A DNA stretch of 64,000 nucleotides, taken from positions 372,001-436,000 of the forward strand of contig CAWCJS010000027.1 of assembly GCA_963795795.1 (NCBI GenBank), read 5' to 3'. The notes beneath the pieces were generated by a model. It searched no databases. It was not told the DNA's origin and saw only the letters and a program-made list of their open reading frames with translations. The translations under genes were made by a program, and so were the position numbers. This document shows, piece after piece, positions 8,598 to 17,201 of this stretch; position 1 is the stretch's first letter; every line of letters begins with the position of its first letter. Source of the stretch: Palsa-504 sp963795795 (GTDB lineage Bacteria; Actinomycetota; Actinomycetes; Streptosporangiales; Streptosporangiaceae).

Positions 8598-9794
8598 ATG
8601 ACAGCAGACCGGGTCCGGGTCGCGGTCGTCGGCACGGGGCACTGGGCGCAGGTTGCGCATATCCCCGGCTGGCTGCGCGATCCGCGTGCGGAGGTGGTGG
8701 CGGTCGCCGATGTGAACGAGGTCGCCCTGGCCGAAGCGGCCAGCACGTTCGGCGTGCCGCGGGCCGTGACCGACTACCGGGAACTGCTGGACGCTGCGGA
8801 TATCGACGTCATCGACGTCGCGACGGGCAACCGGCCGCACTTCCAGATCTCCTGGGACGCCCTGTCGGCCGGCAAGCACGTGCTGTGCGAGAAGCCGGTG
8901 CACGCCGACTACCGCCAGACCAGGGCGGCCGCGCGGCTCGCCACCGAGCAGGGCCTGCGCACCAAGCTGGGGTTCACCTTCCGGTACGCGCCCGCGGTGA
9001 AGTACGCGAAGGACCTGATCGACTCCGGGTTCGTCGGCGAGCCATTCATCTTCAACGGATTCGAGCAGAACAGCCAGTGGATCGATCCGGCGACGCCGCT
9101 GCGGCAGGTCGACCTGGATGCCGACCCGGCGCAGATCGCGGTGTCGTCGATCGAGGGGTACGGCGCGCCGATCATCGACATCATGCACTGGTGGCTCGGC
9201 TCGGCGCTGACTGCGGTGGTCGGCGCGATGCGCAACTTCGTGCCCAAGCGGATGATCCGCGACACCGGCCAGATGACCAGGGCCAATATCGACGACGGGG
9301 ACATGTGGATCGCCGAGTTCTCTTCCGGTGCGCTCGCGTCCATCCAGTCCTCCTACGTCACGATCGGGAACTTCCCCGGCATCGAGGCCCGGATCTATGG
9401 CTCCGAGGGCGCGCTGATCGTGCGGCTAGTGGACGAGTTCGGAGTCTGTCAGACGATCAAGACCGCGACCAAGGGCGCGGTCGAGTTCGCCGAGGTGCAG
9501 ATCCCGGCCGGCTACTTCCCGCCCGACGGGCACTCGGGTGAGCCGTGGGAGTACCTCTTCTACTCGGGCCTGGTGAGCGACTTCATCAGCGACATCCTCG
9601 ATCCGGCCCGGCCGGGCGAGGGGGATTTCGCCCAGGGCGCCCTGGTGCAGGAGACGATCAACGCGTTCGAGCGCTCCTTCCGAACCCGGGCCTGGGTGAG
9701 CTTCCCGCTCGGTGAGCCGGACGCTCCGGCGGGCGGTGCGGTCGGCGCGCAGTCGGCGAGCGGCCAGGGTGCGAGCGCGGAGGCCGCCTCGTGA
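8598..9794 (+). CDS. Gfo/Idh/MocA-family oxidoreductase
   Basis: A 398-residue protein starting MTADRVRVAVVGTGHWAQVAH, a Rossmann start with the EKP motif in VLCEKPVHADY. The second domain contains GYGAPIIDIMHWWLGSALTA. It is a clear paralogue of the frameshifted gene at 6197-7338, sharing AGKHVL, TFRY and NIDDGD stretches. The last 20 residues are a Gly/Ala/Ser-rich tail not expected in the family core. Its stop overlaps the start of the following DUF4438 gene (GTGA), which indicates translational coupling. Confidence 0.88.
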   Translation: MTADRVRVAVVGTGHWAQVAHIPGWLRDPRAEVVAVADVNEVALAEAASTFGVPRAVTDYRELLDAADIDVIDVATGNRPHFQISWDALSAGKHVLCEKPVHADYRQTRAAARLATEQGLRTKLGFTFRYAPAVKYAKDLIDSGFVGEPFIFNGFEQNSQWIDPATPLRQVDLDADPAQIAVSSIEGYGAPIIDIMHWWLGSALTAVVGAMRNFVPKRMIRDTGQMTRANIDDGDMWIAEFSSGALASIQSSYVTIGNFPGIEARIYGSEGALIVRLVDEFGVCQTIKTATKGAVEFAEVQIPAGYFPPDGHSGEPWEYLFYSGLVSDFISDILDPARPGEGDFAQGALVQETINAFERSFRTRAWVSFPLGEPDAPAGGAVGAQSASGQGASAEAAS

Positions 9795-10669
9795 GGGTCG
9801 CCTCGAACGCAGGCCGCCTCGTCAGCCAGGTACTCGCGGGGGAGGTCTGGCCTGCGCTGGCGGACCGGCACGCCTACCGGATCGGCCCCGACGGCCAGCC
9901 GTTCGCGCTCCCTGGGATGGGCGGGGTGACGCTCGGGGTGCACTGCGGGGATCCCGCCACCGGCTACGCGTCGGACCACCTCGAGCCCGGCGCCTCCGTC
10001 CGGCATGCCGACCCGGGCGCGAATATGGCCCTGCAGTTCCTGACCTGCGTGGGGAATCCGGTTGAGGTAGCCACGGGCCCGGCGGCGGGCGCCGTCGGCC
10101 ATGTGATCGGCCAGCACGCCTACGTCTTGGTCGACTTCCGGGCCGAGGCGATGGCGGGCATCACCACGGGGGACCGGGTCACGGTCACCGCGACCGGCCA
10201 GGGCCTCGCGCTAACCGACCACCCGGCGATCACGGTCAAGAACTGCTCGCCCGAGCTGCTCGCCAGCCTTCCCGGCGGTACCACGGCCGATGGCCGGCTT
10301 GAGGTGCATGTCGCCGCCGTCGTGCCGGCCGAGGCGATCGGGGCCGGCGCGGGCATGGTCTCCGAGTACGCCAATACCGACCTGATGGGCGCCTACGCCG
10401 GGCTTGGGCCCGATCTGTCCCTGGGGCTCGAGGGGCTACGGATCGGCGACATCGTGGCCCTCGAGGACTCCGACCACCGCTTCGGCCGCGGGTACCGGGC
10501 CGGCTACCTGACGATCGGCGTCATCTCCACCGGGCAGTGCATGCTCTTCGGGCACGGACCTGGCCCGAGTACGCTCATGAGCGGGCCGCACGAAGCGTTC
10601 CGCCTGGTCACCGACCCTGATTCCAACCTGGCCAGCTGGTTGCACGCCACCCCGGCGGTGAACCGATGA
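9791..10669 (+). CDS. DUF4438 family protein, copy 1
   Basis: 292 residues with a GTG start overlapping the previous stop. I recognise the DUF4438 pattern: an N-terminal segment with CVGNPVEV, a middle beta-rich region, and a C-terminal block DxRFxxGYRxGxLTIGVI followed by GHGPGPSTLMSGP. The family has structural representatives but no established reaction. The start of the next gene overlaps its stop by four bases, and that gene is a paralogue, so the two may form a heteromer. No signal peptide or membrane segment is seen. Confidence 0.75.
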   Translation: MRVASNAGRLVSQVLAGEVWPALADRHAYRIGPDGQPFALPGMGGVTLGVHCGDPATGYASDHLEPGASVRHADPGANMALQFLTCVGNPVEVATGPAAGAVGHVIGQHAYVLVDFRAEAMAGITTGDRVTVTATGQGLALTDHPAITVKNCSPELLASLPGGTTADGRLEVHVAAVVPAEAIGAGAGMVSEYANTDLMGAYAGLGPDLSLGLEGLRIGDIVALEDSDHRFGRGYRAGYLTIGVISTGQCMLFGHGPGPSTLMSGPHEAFRLVTDPDSNLASWLHATPAVNR

Positions 10670-11592
10670 CCGGCCAGGCCAGCCAGGATGTCCGGGCCGT
10701 CGCGGTGAACCTGCTCGGCCTGGTCGAGCACCCGGAGCTTGGCGACACGCCGTACCGGGTCAGCGCCGACGGCCGCCCCTATGTGCCGGCGGGCGACGGC
10801 GGCATCGTCCTCGGCCTGCGGCTCGGCGAGTCGTCGTTCGGCCGCGACGCCGACCACGCGGCGCCCGGGGCGTGCCTGGTGCACCCGGATCCGGCGGCCC
10901 GGCACGCGCTGACCATCTATTCCTGCGTGGGCAACCTGGCCACCGTTCGGACCGGGCAGGCGGCCGGCGCGCGGGGTGTCGTCGTCGGCAAGCGCGGCGA
11001 GCTTGGGCGCGTCGTGGTGAGCTTCGACCAGCAGGACCTGGCCAGGATGCGGCCATCGGATCAGGTCGCGGTCCGGACCTGCGGCCAGGGCTGGCGGCCG
11101 CCCGGCTTCCCGTCCGAGGTCACCCTGCTCAATACCGACCCCGCCGCCCTCCGGTGGCTGCCGATCACCGCGGGCGGCGACGGAGAATACGTGACCGCCG
11201 GAGTTCGGGCGGTCGTGCCGAGCAAGCTGGCGGGCAACGGCATCGGCAGGCCCGCTGTCGGCTGGGATCTGGACCTCCAGCTCGGAGGGCCAGCGGCGGG
11301 GAGCGGGCGGGACGGCCGGGCTGACCCCGGCGCGGCAGCCGACGAGGACGTGCTGCTCGGCGATCTGGTTGCCGTCTCCGACCTGGACGCACGGTTCAAC
11401 CTCGGGTATCGTCGCGGCTGGCTCACGGTCGGCGTGATCGTCCACGGCGCGAGCCCACTGCCCGGCCACGGGCCAGGTATCACGCCGATCCTCACCGGCC
11501 CGGCGGAGGTGCTGCGGGCAGCGCCGGATCGGGCGGGTCATGCAGGCTTGACCGAAGCCGTTGTGCGATTGTTGACTGTTGCCGGGTTATAA
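10666..11592 (+). CDS. DUF4438 family protein, copy 2
   Basis: 308 residues, paralogous to the preceding gene: CVGNLATV matches CVGNPVEV, and the C-terminal block is DARFNLGYRRGWLTVGVI followed by GHGPGITPILTGP. A Gly/Ala/Asp-rich insert near residues 210-225 separates the two conserved regions and is absent from copy 1. The ATG overlaps the stop of copy 1. Function is unknown. Tight coupling to Gfo/Idh/MocA enzymes and to a peptide-type ABC transport operon is the only functional hint. Confidence 0.72.
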   Translation: MTGQASQDVRAVAVNLLGLVEHPELGDTPYRVSADGRPYVPAGDGGIVLGLRLGESSFGRDADHAAPGACLVHPDPAARHALTIYSCVGNLATVRTGQAAGARGVVVGKRGELGRVVVSFDQQDLARMRPSDQVAVRTCGQGWRPPGFPSEVTLLNTDPAALRWLPITAGGDGEYVTAGVRAVVPSKLAGNGIGRPAVGWDLDLQLGGPAAGSGRDGRADPGAAADEDVLLGDLVAVSDLDARFNLGYRRGWLTVGVIVHGASPLPGHGPGITPILTGPAEVLRAAPDRAGHAGLTEAVVRLLTVAGL

Positions 11593-11676
11593 CGTAGCGA
11601 CGGGCGACGGCCGCGTGCAGGAAGTAGGTATAGGGCCATTCTCGAACATGTTTCACTTCCCGAGGCAGTAACCCGC

Positions 11677-12363
11677 GTGCTGCGTCACCGCATCCTCAAC
11701 AACGAACTGCCCGCCGAGTCACGGCTGGTCGAGGCCAACATCGCGGCCGAGTTCGGGGTCAGCCGCGGTACTATCCGCGACGCCATGCGCAGCCTGCAGT
11801 CCGAGGGCCTGATCGACATCGTGCCGCGCCGGTATAGCGTCGTCACCAGGATGTCCACCGAGGACGCCGAAGACGTGTGCTTCGCCAGGTACGTCCTGGA
11901 GGACGCGAGCCTGGAGGGCGACTTCGCCAGCCGTCGCAAAGAACTGCTGAAGGCGCTGCGGCTGGCCCTGGAGCACATGTCCGTCGCCGCCCGGCTCAAT
12001 GACATGGACGCCCTGGTCGACAGCGATACCCAGTTCCATGAGGTTCTCATCGACGTCTCCGGACGGCGTCGGCTGAAGGACCTGTGGTGCATGCTCAACA
12101 GCCAGATGGGTGCCCTCATGCGGGCCGAACTCGAGCGCCAGGGCATAGAGATGGCGGAGACAGTCAGGCGGCACCTGGGCATCGTGGACGCGGTCAGCGA
12201 CGGGGACCTGGCCCGCCTGAGGGCCGAGCTTCGTGCCCACTACCTGGTCGGCTTCCCGTCGGCCGACAACTCGGCGCCAGGCGACGGCCGGGACCGGCCG
12301 GGCACGGTCCGAGGCGATCTGCGAGCCCCGGCCGGTTCCGGTGGCCGTAGGGCAGGCCCCTGA
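11677..12363 (+). CDS. GntR-family transcriptional regulator with FCD domain
   Basis: The protein has a GntR winged helix (ELPAESRLVEANIAAEFGVS, then RGTIRDAMRSLQSEGLI) followed by an all-helical FCD domain; the usual metal-binding positions are suggested by DTQFHEVLI and a later RRHLGIVDAV. The GTG at 11677 is used, but the frame continues upstream with family-like residues (ILEHVSLPEAVTRVLRHRIL) back to about 11638 with no ATG, GTG or TTG. The true start may therefore be non-standard, or the sequence may hold an error. It is the best candidate to bind the palindromes at 7392, 7498 and 21345. Confidence 0.85.
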   Translation: MLRHRILNNELPAESRLVEANIAAEFGVSRGTIRDAMRSLQSEGLIDIVPRRYSVVTRMSTEDAEDVCFARYVLEDASLEGDFASRRKELLKALRLALEHMSVAARLNDMDALVDSDTQFHEVLIDVSGRRRLKDLWCMLNSQMGALMRAELERQGIEMAETVRRHLGIVDAVSDGDLARLRAELRAHYLVGFPSADNSAPGDGRDRPGTVRGDLRAPAGSGGRRAGP

Positions 12364-12385
12364 CCGCGAGGCCAAGAAAGGCCAC

Positions 12386-13189
12386 ATGGACGTCACGTAT
12401 AACTTCTCGGGTGAGGTTGCGGTCGTCACCGGCGCGGCCAGGGGCGTCGGCCGGGCGCTGGTGAGCACGCTGGCGCAGGCGGGCTGCCAGGTGGTCGCCG
12501 CCGATAGGGATGATCAGGGCCTGGCGGAGACCTGTGCACCCTATCCGGAATCAGTGCTGCCCGTTCGCGCCGACGTGAGCCAGCCCGACGACGCCGCACA
12601 TATCATCGGCAGCGCGGTCGGCCACTTCGGCAGGCTCAGCATCTGCGTTAACAATGCCGCCGTCGCGCCGCACACGAGCCTCCTGCAGGAGACCGTGCAG
12701 GTCTGGGACACGGTCTACGCCGTGAACTGCCGCGGCACGTTCCTGATGACCCAGCGCGCCGGGCAGGCGATGATCGACCAGGGTGGGGGCGGCCGGATCA
12801 TCAACTTCTCCTCCGGCGTCAGCAGCCGCGGCTCGGCCGGTGCGGCCGCGTACGCGAGCAGCCGCGCGGCCACGGAGAGCTTCACGCGGGTAGCGGCGGT
12901 CGAGCTCGCGCCCTACGGGATCCTGGTGAACTGCGTCAGTCCCGGCCTGATCGACACACAGCCCAAGCCGCTGCCGCCGGTGATGGCCGAGAGCCTGTCT
13001 CGGCGCATCCCCACCCTGCCGCTGGCCCGGCCGGGCCAGCCGCAGGAGGTCGTCAACCTCGTCCTGTGGCTGTGCTCGAGCGCAGCCAGCTACGTGACCG
13101 GATCGGTCTACCACGTCAACGGGGCGAGGGCGTTGAGGTCAGGTCGGGTGGTCCGATCATCGATGACGACGTGCGCTACGACTGGGTGA
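12386..13189 (+). CDS. SDR-family oxidoreductase with YxxxR in place of YxxxK
   Basis: The ATG at 12386 gives MDVTYNFSGEVAVVTGAARG with a Gly-rich NAD(P) motif, then NNAA, the catalytic Ser in NFSSG, and a YASSR motif where the family almost always has YxxxK. The catalytic Lys is thus Arg. The observed frame ends at 13189 with an unconvincing tail. One extra base in the GGGG run at 13121-13124 would instead give NGGEGVEVRSGG and a tail ending at 13209, which looks more natural. Upstream genes on this strand are the GntR regulator and DUF4438 pair. The substrate is unknown. Confidence 0.82.
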   Translation: MDVTYNFSGEVAVVTGAARGVGRALVSTLAQAGCQVVAADRDDQGLAETCAPYPESVLPVRADVSQPDDAAHIIGSAVGHFGRLSICVNNAAVAPHTSLLQETVQVWDTVYAVNCRGTFLMTQRAGQAMIDQGGGGRIINFSSGVSSRGSAGAAAYASSRAATESFTRVAAVELAPYGILVNCVSPGLIDTQPKPLPPVMAESLSRRIPTLPLARPGQPQEVVNLVLWLCSSAASYVTGSVYHVNGARALRSGRVVRSSMTTCATTG

Positions 13190-15279
13190 CGGGCCGCGAG
13201 CGATCCTGAGCCCGGCAGGCTCCCCGAGTCCTGCAGCGGGAAGTGGCAGGCGGCCCGGTGCTCGGCGCCGAACGAGACAGCGGGCGGAACCTCGTCGGCG
13301 CAGATCTGCTGAGCCTGCGGGCAGCGGGTGCGGAAGACACACCCCGACGGTGGATCGATCGCCGACGGCAGCTCGCCCTTGACGCCACGCCTAGGGCTCG
13401 ATGATGCCGTGGCGCGGGCACCGGGATGGAGGCGAGCAGCCCTGAGGTGTAGGGATGCGCCGTCCGCTCGTACACGTCGCCGACCGTGCCAATCTCGACG
13501 AGGCGGCCAAGGTACATGACCCCCACCCGATCGGCCATGTAACGCACGACCGACAGGTCGTGCGAGATGATCAGGTACGTGAGCGAGTGATCAGCCTGCA
13601 GCCGCTTCATCAGGTTCAGGATCTGCGACCTGATCGACACGTCAAGCGCGGACACCGGTTCGTCCGCGACGATGAGCTTCGGGTTCAGCGCGAGCGCCCT
13701 GGCCAGCCCGATCCGCTGACGCTGGCCGCCGGAGAACTCGTGCGGGAACCGCTCGACCGCGTTGCGGCTCAGCCCCACCTCGTCGAGCAGCTCCTCGACC
13801 CGCAGCCGCTGCTCCGCGCGAGTACCGACGGCCTGGATCGCCAGCGGCTCCCGAAGGATCGCGCCGACGCGCATCCGGGGGTCGAGTGACGCGTACGGAT
13901 CCTGGAACACCAGCTGCAGGTCGCTGCGGAGCTTGCGGACCTGCTTGGACGAGAGGGCTCCCAGGTCGTTGCCCTCGAAGACGACGCGCCCGGCGGTCGG
14001 CTTCTCCAGCGCCACCATCATCCGGCCGATCGTCGTCTTGCCGCAGCCGGACTCTCCGACCAGGCCGAACGTCTCTCCGATCCGGACCTCGACGCTGACC
14101 TCCGTGACCGCCTTGACCGAGCCGGTCTTGCGCTGCAGCACGCAGGCCGTGACCGGGAACTCCTTGCTCACGCCGGTAAGCTGCAGCAGCGGAAGGAGTC
14201 GGCGCTCCCCGTCGGGGGCCCTGGTCGGCTCTATGACGACAGCGGTCGGCTCTCTGACGACAGCTGCCGCCTCGGTGCCGCCGAGCTTGTCAATCGCCTC
14301 GACATCGTCGGCGCTGGTCTGCGTGGGGAAGAAGCACGCGAACTGGTGAGCCGGGTCAGGCCCGCCGAGCTGCGGGTCCTCCTCGCGGCAGGCCGACTGC
14401 GCGTACTGGCACCGGGGCGCGAACCGGCAGCTAGTGAACGGGCGGGTCAGCTCGGGCGGCAGGCCGGGGATCGAGTACAGCCGGCGCCGGGCGTCCTGGT
14501 CCATCTTCGGTATCGAGGCGAGCAGGGCCTCGGTATAGGGGTGGCGCATCTGGTCGAACAGCTGCACGGTGGTCGCGTGCTCGACGATCCGGCCCGCATA
14601 CATCACGTAGGTGCGGTCGGCCCGCTCGGCGATCACGCCGAGGTCGTGGGTGATGAGGATGACCGCCATCTGGAGCCGGTCCTTCAGGCTGTCGATAAGG
14701 TCCAGGATCTGGGCTTGGATCGTGACGTCGAGGGCCGTCGTCGGCTCGTCGGCGATCAGCAGCTTCGGCTCGTTGGCGAGCGCCATCGCGATCATCACGC
14801 GCTGCCGCAGGCCGCCGGATAGCTGGTGCGGGTAGTCGTCGAGCCGCTCGCTCGGCCGCGGCATGCCTACCAGCGCCAGCACCTCGCCGCCCGGTCGAGC
14901 GCGGCCTTGCGGCTGACGCCCTTGTGCTGCCGGACGCTCTCGGCGATCTGCGGCCGACGGGCTGCGTCGGGTCCAGCGAGGTCATCGGATCCTGGAACAC
15001 CATCCCGATCTCGCCACCGCGGACCTTGCGCATCTCCGCCGCGGACAGCCGGACCAGATCGCGCCCGGCGAGGACCACCTCGCCCCCGACGATGCGTCCG
15101 CCCGGCGGAAGGAGCCTGATGATGGACGTGCCCAGCATCGTCTTGCCGCAGCCGGACTCGCCGACCAGCCCAAGCGTCTCGCCCTCATCCACGGTCAGGC
15201 TGACCTGATCCACCGCGTGCACGGTGGCGTCGCGCAGCCCGATCTCGGCGCTAAGCCCTCTGACCTCCAGCAGGCTCAC
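13176..15279 (-). CDS. Fused dipeptide-type ABC transporter ATPase (two ATP-binding domains), frameshifted
   Basis: The GTG at 15279 follows AGGTGA and opens with SLLEVRGLSAEIGLRD. Domain 1 has Walker A GESGCGKT, signature LSGGLRQRV and Walker B LLIADEPT. Domain 2, after a linker of about 60 residues, has Walker A GESGCGKT, signature FSGGQRQRI and LIVADEPVSALD. Each ends with the oligopeptide-transporter Cys-rich tail. Three one-base gaps break the frame, near 14948-14955, 14886-14893 and 13384-13392. Restoring them gives one continuous DppD-DppF-like fusion whose corrected stop is at 13108, overlapping the convergent SDR. It powers the permeases encoded upstream. Confidence 0.82.
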
Positions 15280-15320
15280 TGGCTCACCTGGCTTCTGCCA
15301 TTCACGCAGACCACTTAGAC

Positions 15321-16244
15321 CTACCGCAGCCGGACGTCGAGCAGGTCGCGTAGCGCATCGCCCAGGAAGTTGAACGCTACGACGACGATCACGATGAGGA
15401 TGCCGACCGGGTAGACCTGCCACCAGTAACCGGCGAAGATGTAGCTGGATCCGTCCGAGAGCATGCCGCCCCAGGTGGCCGCGGGTGGCGGCAGCCCGAA
15501 ACCCAGGTAGCTGAGCACCGCGAGCACCAGGATCGCGTCGGCGACCTGGAACGTGGCGTTGACGACGATCGTGGACATGGTGTTCGGGATGATGTGCCGG
15601 ATCACCGAGCGGGCCGACCCGCCTCCCATTACCTGGACCGCCTGCACGAACTCGCGGGTGCGCAGCGAAAGGCTCTCCCCGCGCACGAGCCGAGACGGTA
15701 CCTGCCAGGCGAGGAACGACAGCACGATGATGAGTTCGAGGATGCTCGGCGGCGCGCTGGTCGCGAGGATCAGCAGGAGGAACAACGCCGGGATCGCGAG
15801 GATCACGTCGACGGTCCGCATCATCACGGCGTCGATGACGCCGCCGGAGAAGCCCGCGATCGCGCCCCAGATCACCCCGGTGGTGGTCGCGATGACGGCG
15901 ACCGCCGCGCCGATCTCAAGCGAGCTCTGACCGCCCACCATCAGCCGGCCCAGGATGTCGTACCCGTTCTCGTCGGTGCCGAGCGGATGTCCCTTCCCCG
16001 GCGGCACGTTCGACGCGGCGAGGTTCGAGGCCACCTGGTCCGTGTGATACAGCAGCGGCCCCACGAAGCAGAACAGGCAGGCCAGCACGATGATCGTGAG
16101 ACCGATGATGCCGAGCGGGCTGACGTGGACGCCGGCCCGGGACCGGACGGCACCGCCAGCCGGCGCCTGTCCAGCGGCGTCCGGACCCGGCGCGCCAGCC
16201 CCGGCGACCTCGGCGGCGCCCCGTGCCCGGGAGAACATCGTCAT
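15321..16244 (-). CDS. ABC transporter permease, DppC-like
   Basis: 307 residues. An Ala/Gly/Pro-rich N-terminus is followed by a first membrane helix (GIIGLTIIVLACLFCFVGPL), a periplasmic segment with HPLGTDENGYDILGRLMVGG typical of DppC/OppC proteins, and five further helices. The EAA-type loop that contacts the ATPase is in SFLAWQVPSRLVRGESLSLR and the following residues. It lies 9 bases downstream of the partner permease in the same operon and 41 bases before the ATPase gene. Confidence 0.9.
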   Translation of the reverse strand: MTMFSRARGAAEVAGAGAPGPDAAGQAPAGGAVRSRAGVHVSPLGIIGLTIIVLACLFCFVGPLLYHTDQVASNLAASNVPPGKGHPLGTDENGYDILGRLMVGGQSSLEIGAAVAVIATTTGVIWGAIAGFSGGVIDAVMMRTVDVILAIPALFLLLILATSAPPSILELIIVLSFLAWQVPSRLVRGESLSLRTREFVQAVQVMGGGSARSVIRHIIPNTMSTIVVNATFQVADAILVLAVLSYLGFGLPPPAATWGGMLSDGSSYIFAGYWWQVYPVGILIVIVVVAFNFLGDALRDLLDVRLR

Positions 16245-16253
16245 GCGGGCCCC

Positions 16254-17201
16254 CTAGCTGTACCTGATGCGCGGATCGAGGACGGCATAGGCGATGTCGG
16301 CCAGCAGGTTGCCGAGCACCGTCGTGACGGCGATGACGACCGTGATACCAAGCTCGACCGGGTAATCCTGACTCTGCGCCGAGGTGAAGAACAGCAGCCC
16401 CGTGCCGGGGTAGTTGAAGATCTGCTCGATCACCAGGCCCGCGGTGAACAGCCAGGGGAGGGACAGGCCGAGTAGCGTGATAATGGGCAGCATCGAGTTC
16501 CTGAGCACGTGGCTCCAGAGGATCTTGTGCTCGGGCAGGCCCTTCGACCTGGCCACCTTGATGTAGTCCTGGGCCAGGCTCTCGATCGCCGAGGCGCGCA
16601 TATAACGGCTGAACAGCGCGAAGTTGATCAGCACCAGGGTCACCACGGGAAGCACGAGCGCGAGCGGATCGGTGAGCACCTGGCTCAGGGTCGTTCCCTG
16701 CGGTGCCTCGGGCGGGAAGACCCGGAACCGGGCGGAGAGCAGGTCGATGAGCAGCAGCGCGAGCCAGAACGTCGGCATGGAGTACAGCAGGAACGAGACG
16801 GCGGTCAGGCCGTGGTCGGCGAGCCGGTTGCGGCGGACCGCCTGCGCGATGCCGATCGGGATCGCGATCACCGCCGAGATGAGGAACGCGATGCCGACCA
16901 GGAACAGCGTCTTGGGCAGGTCGAGCGCGAGCAGCGAGTTGACGCTGATGTTGAGCTTGTAGGAGTAGCCCAGGTTCCCGTGCAGTAGCTGGCCGACGTA
17001 GTTCAGGTACTGCACGAACAGCGGGTGGTCCAGCCCGTACTGCCTATTGAAGGCGGCGATCGTGACCGGGGTCGCCTTGGCGCCGAGGATGGCACGGGCC
17101 GGCCCGCCGGGCAGGTGATGCAGCAGGAGAAACGCGATGATCGTGACGCCGATCACGACGACGAGCGAGTGAAGCAGCCGGTAGACGAGGTATCGGGTCA
17201 T
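16254..17201 (-). CDS. ABC transporter permease, DppB-like
   Basis: 315 residues with the classical DppB/OppB start MTRYLVYRLLHSLVVVIGVT, then HHLPGGPA and QYGLDHPLFVQYLNYVGQLL, six membrane segments and a C-terminal end IAYAVLDPRIRYS. The ATG overlaps the stop of the upstream hydrolase by four bases. It would form the membrane channel with the DppC-like protein. Substrates in this family range from peptides to sugars and opines; the sequence does not choose between them. Confidence 0.92.
   Translation of the reverse strand: MTRYLVYRLLHSLVVVIGVTIIAFLLLHHLPGGPARAILGAKATPVTIAAFNRQYGLDHPLFVQYLNYVGQLLHGNLGYSYKLNISVNSLLALDLPKTLFLVGIAFLISAVIAIPIGIAQAVRRNRLADHGLTAVSFLLYSMPTFWLALLLIDLLSARFRVFPPEAPQGTTLSQVLTDPLALVLPVVTLVLINFALFSRYMRASAIESLAQDYIKVARSKGLPEHKILWSHVLRNSMLPIITLLGLSLPWLFTAGLVIEQIFNYPGTGLLFFTSAQSQDYPVELGITVVIAVTTVLGNLLADIAYAVLDPRIRYS

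Noticed and set aside
11560..11600. Fourth copy of the 17-bp palindrome in front of the GntR/FCD gene
   Set aside because: Only a half-site (TTGTTGAC) is visible; the second arm does not match.
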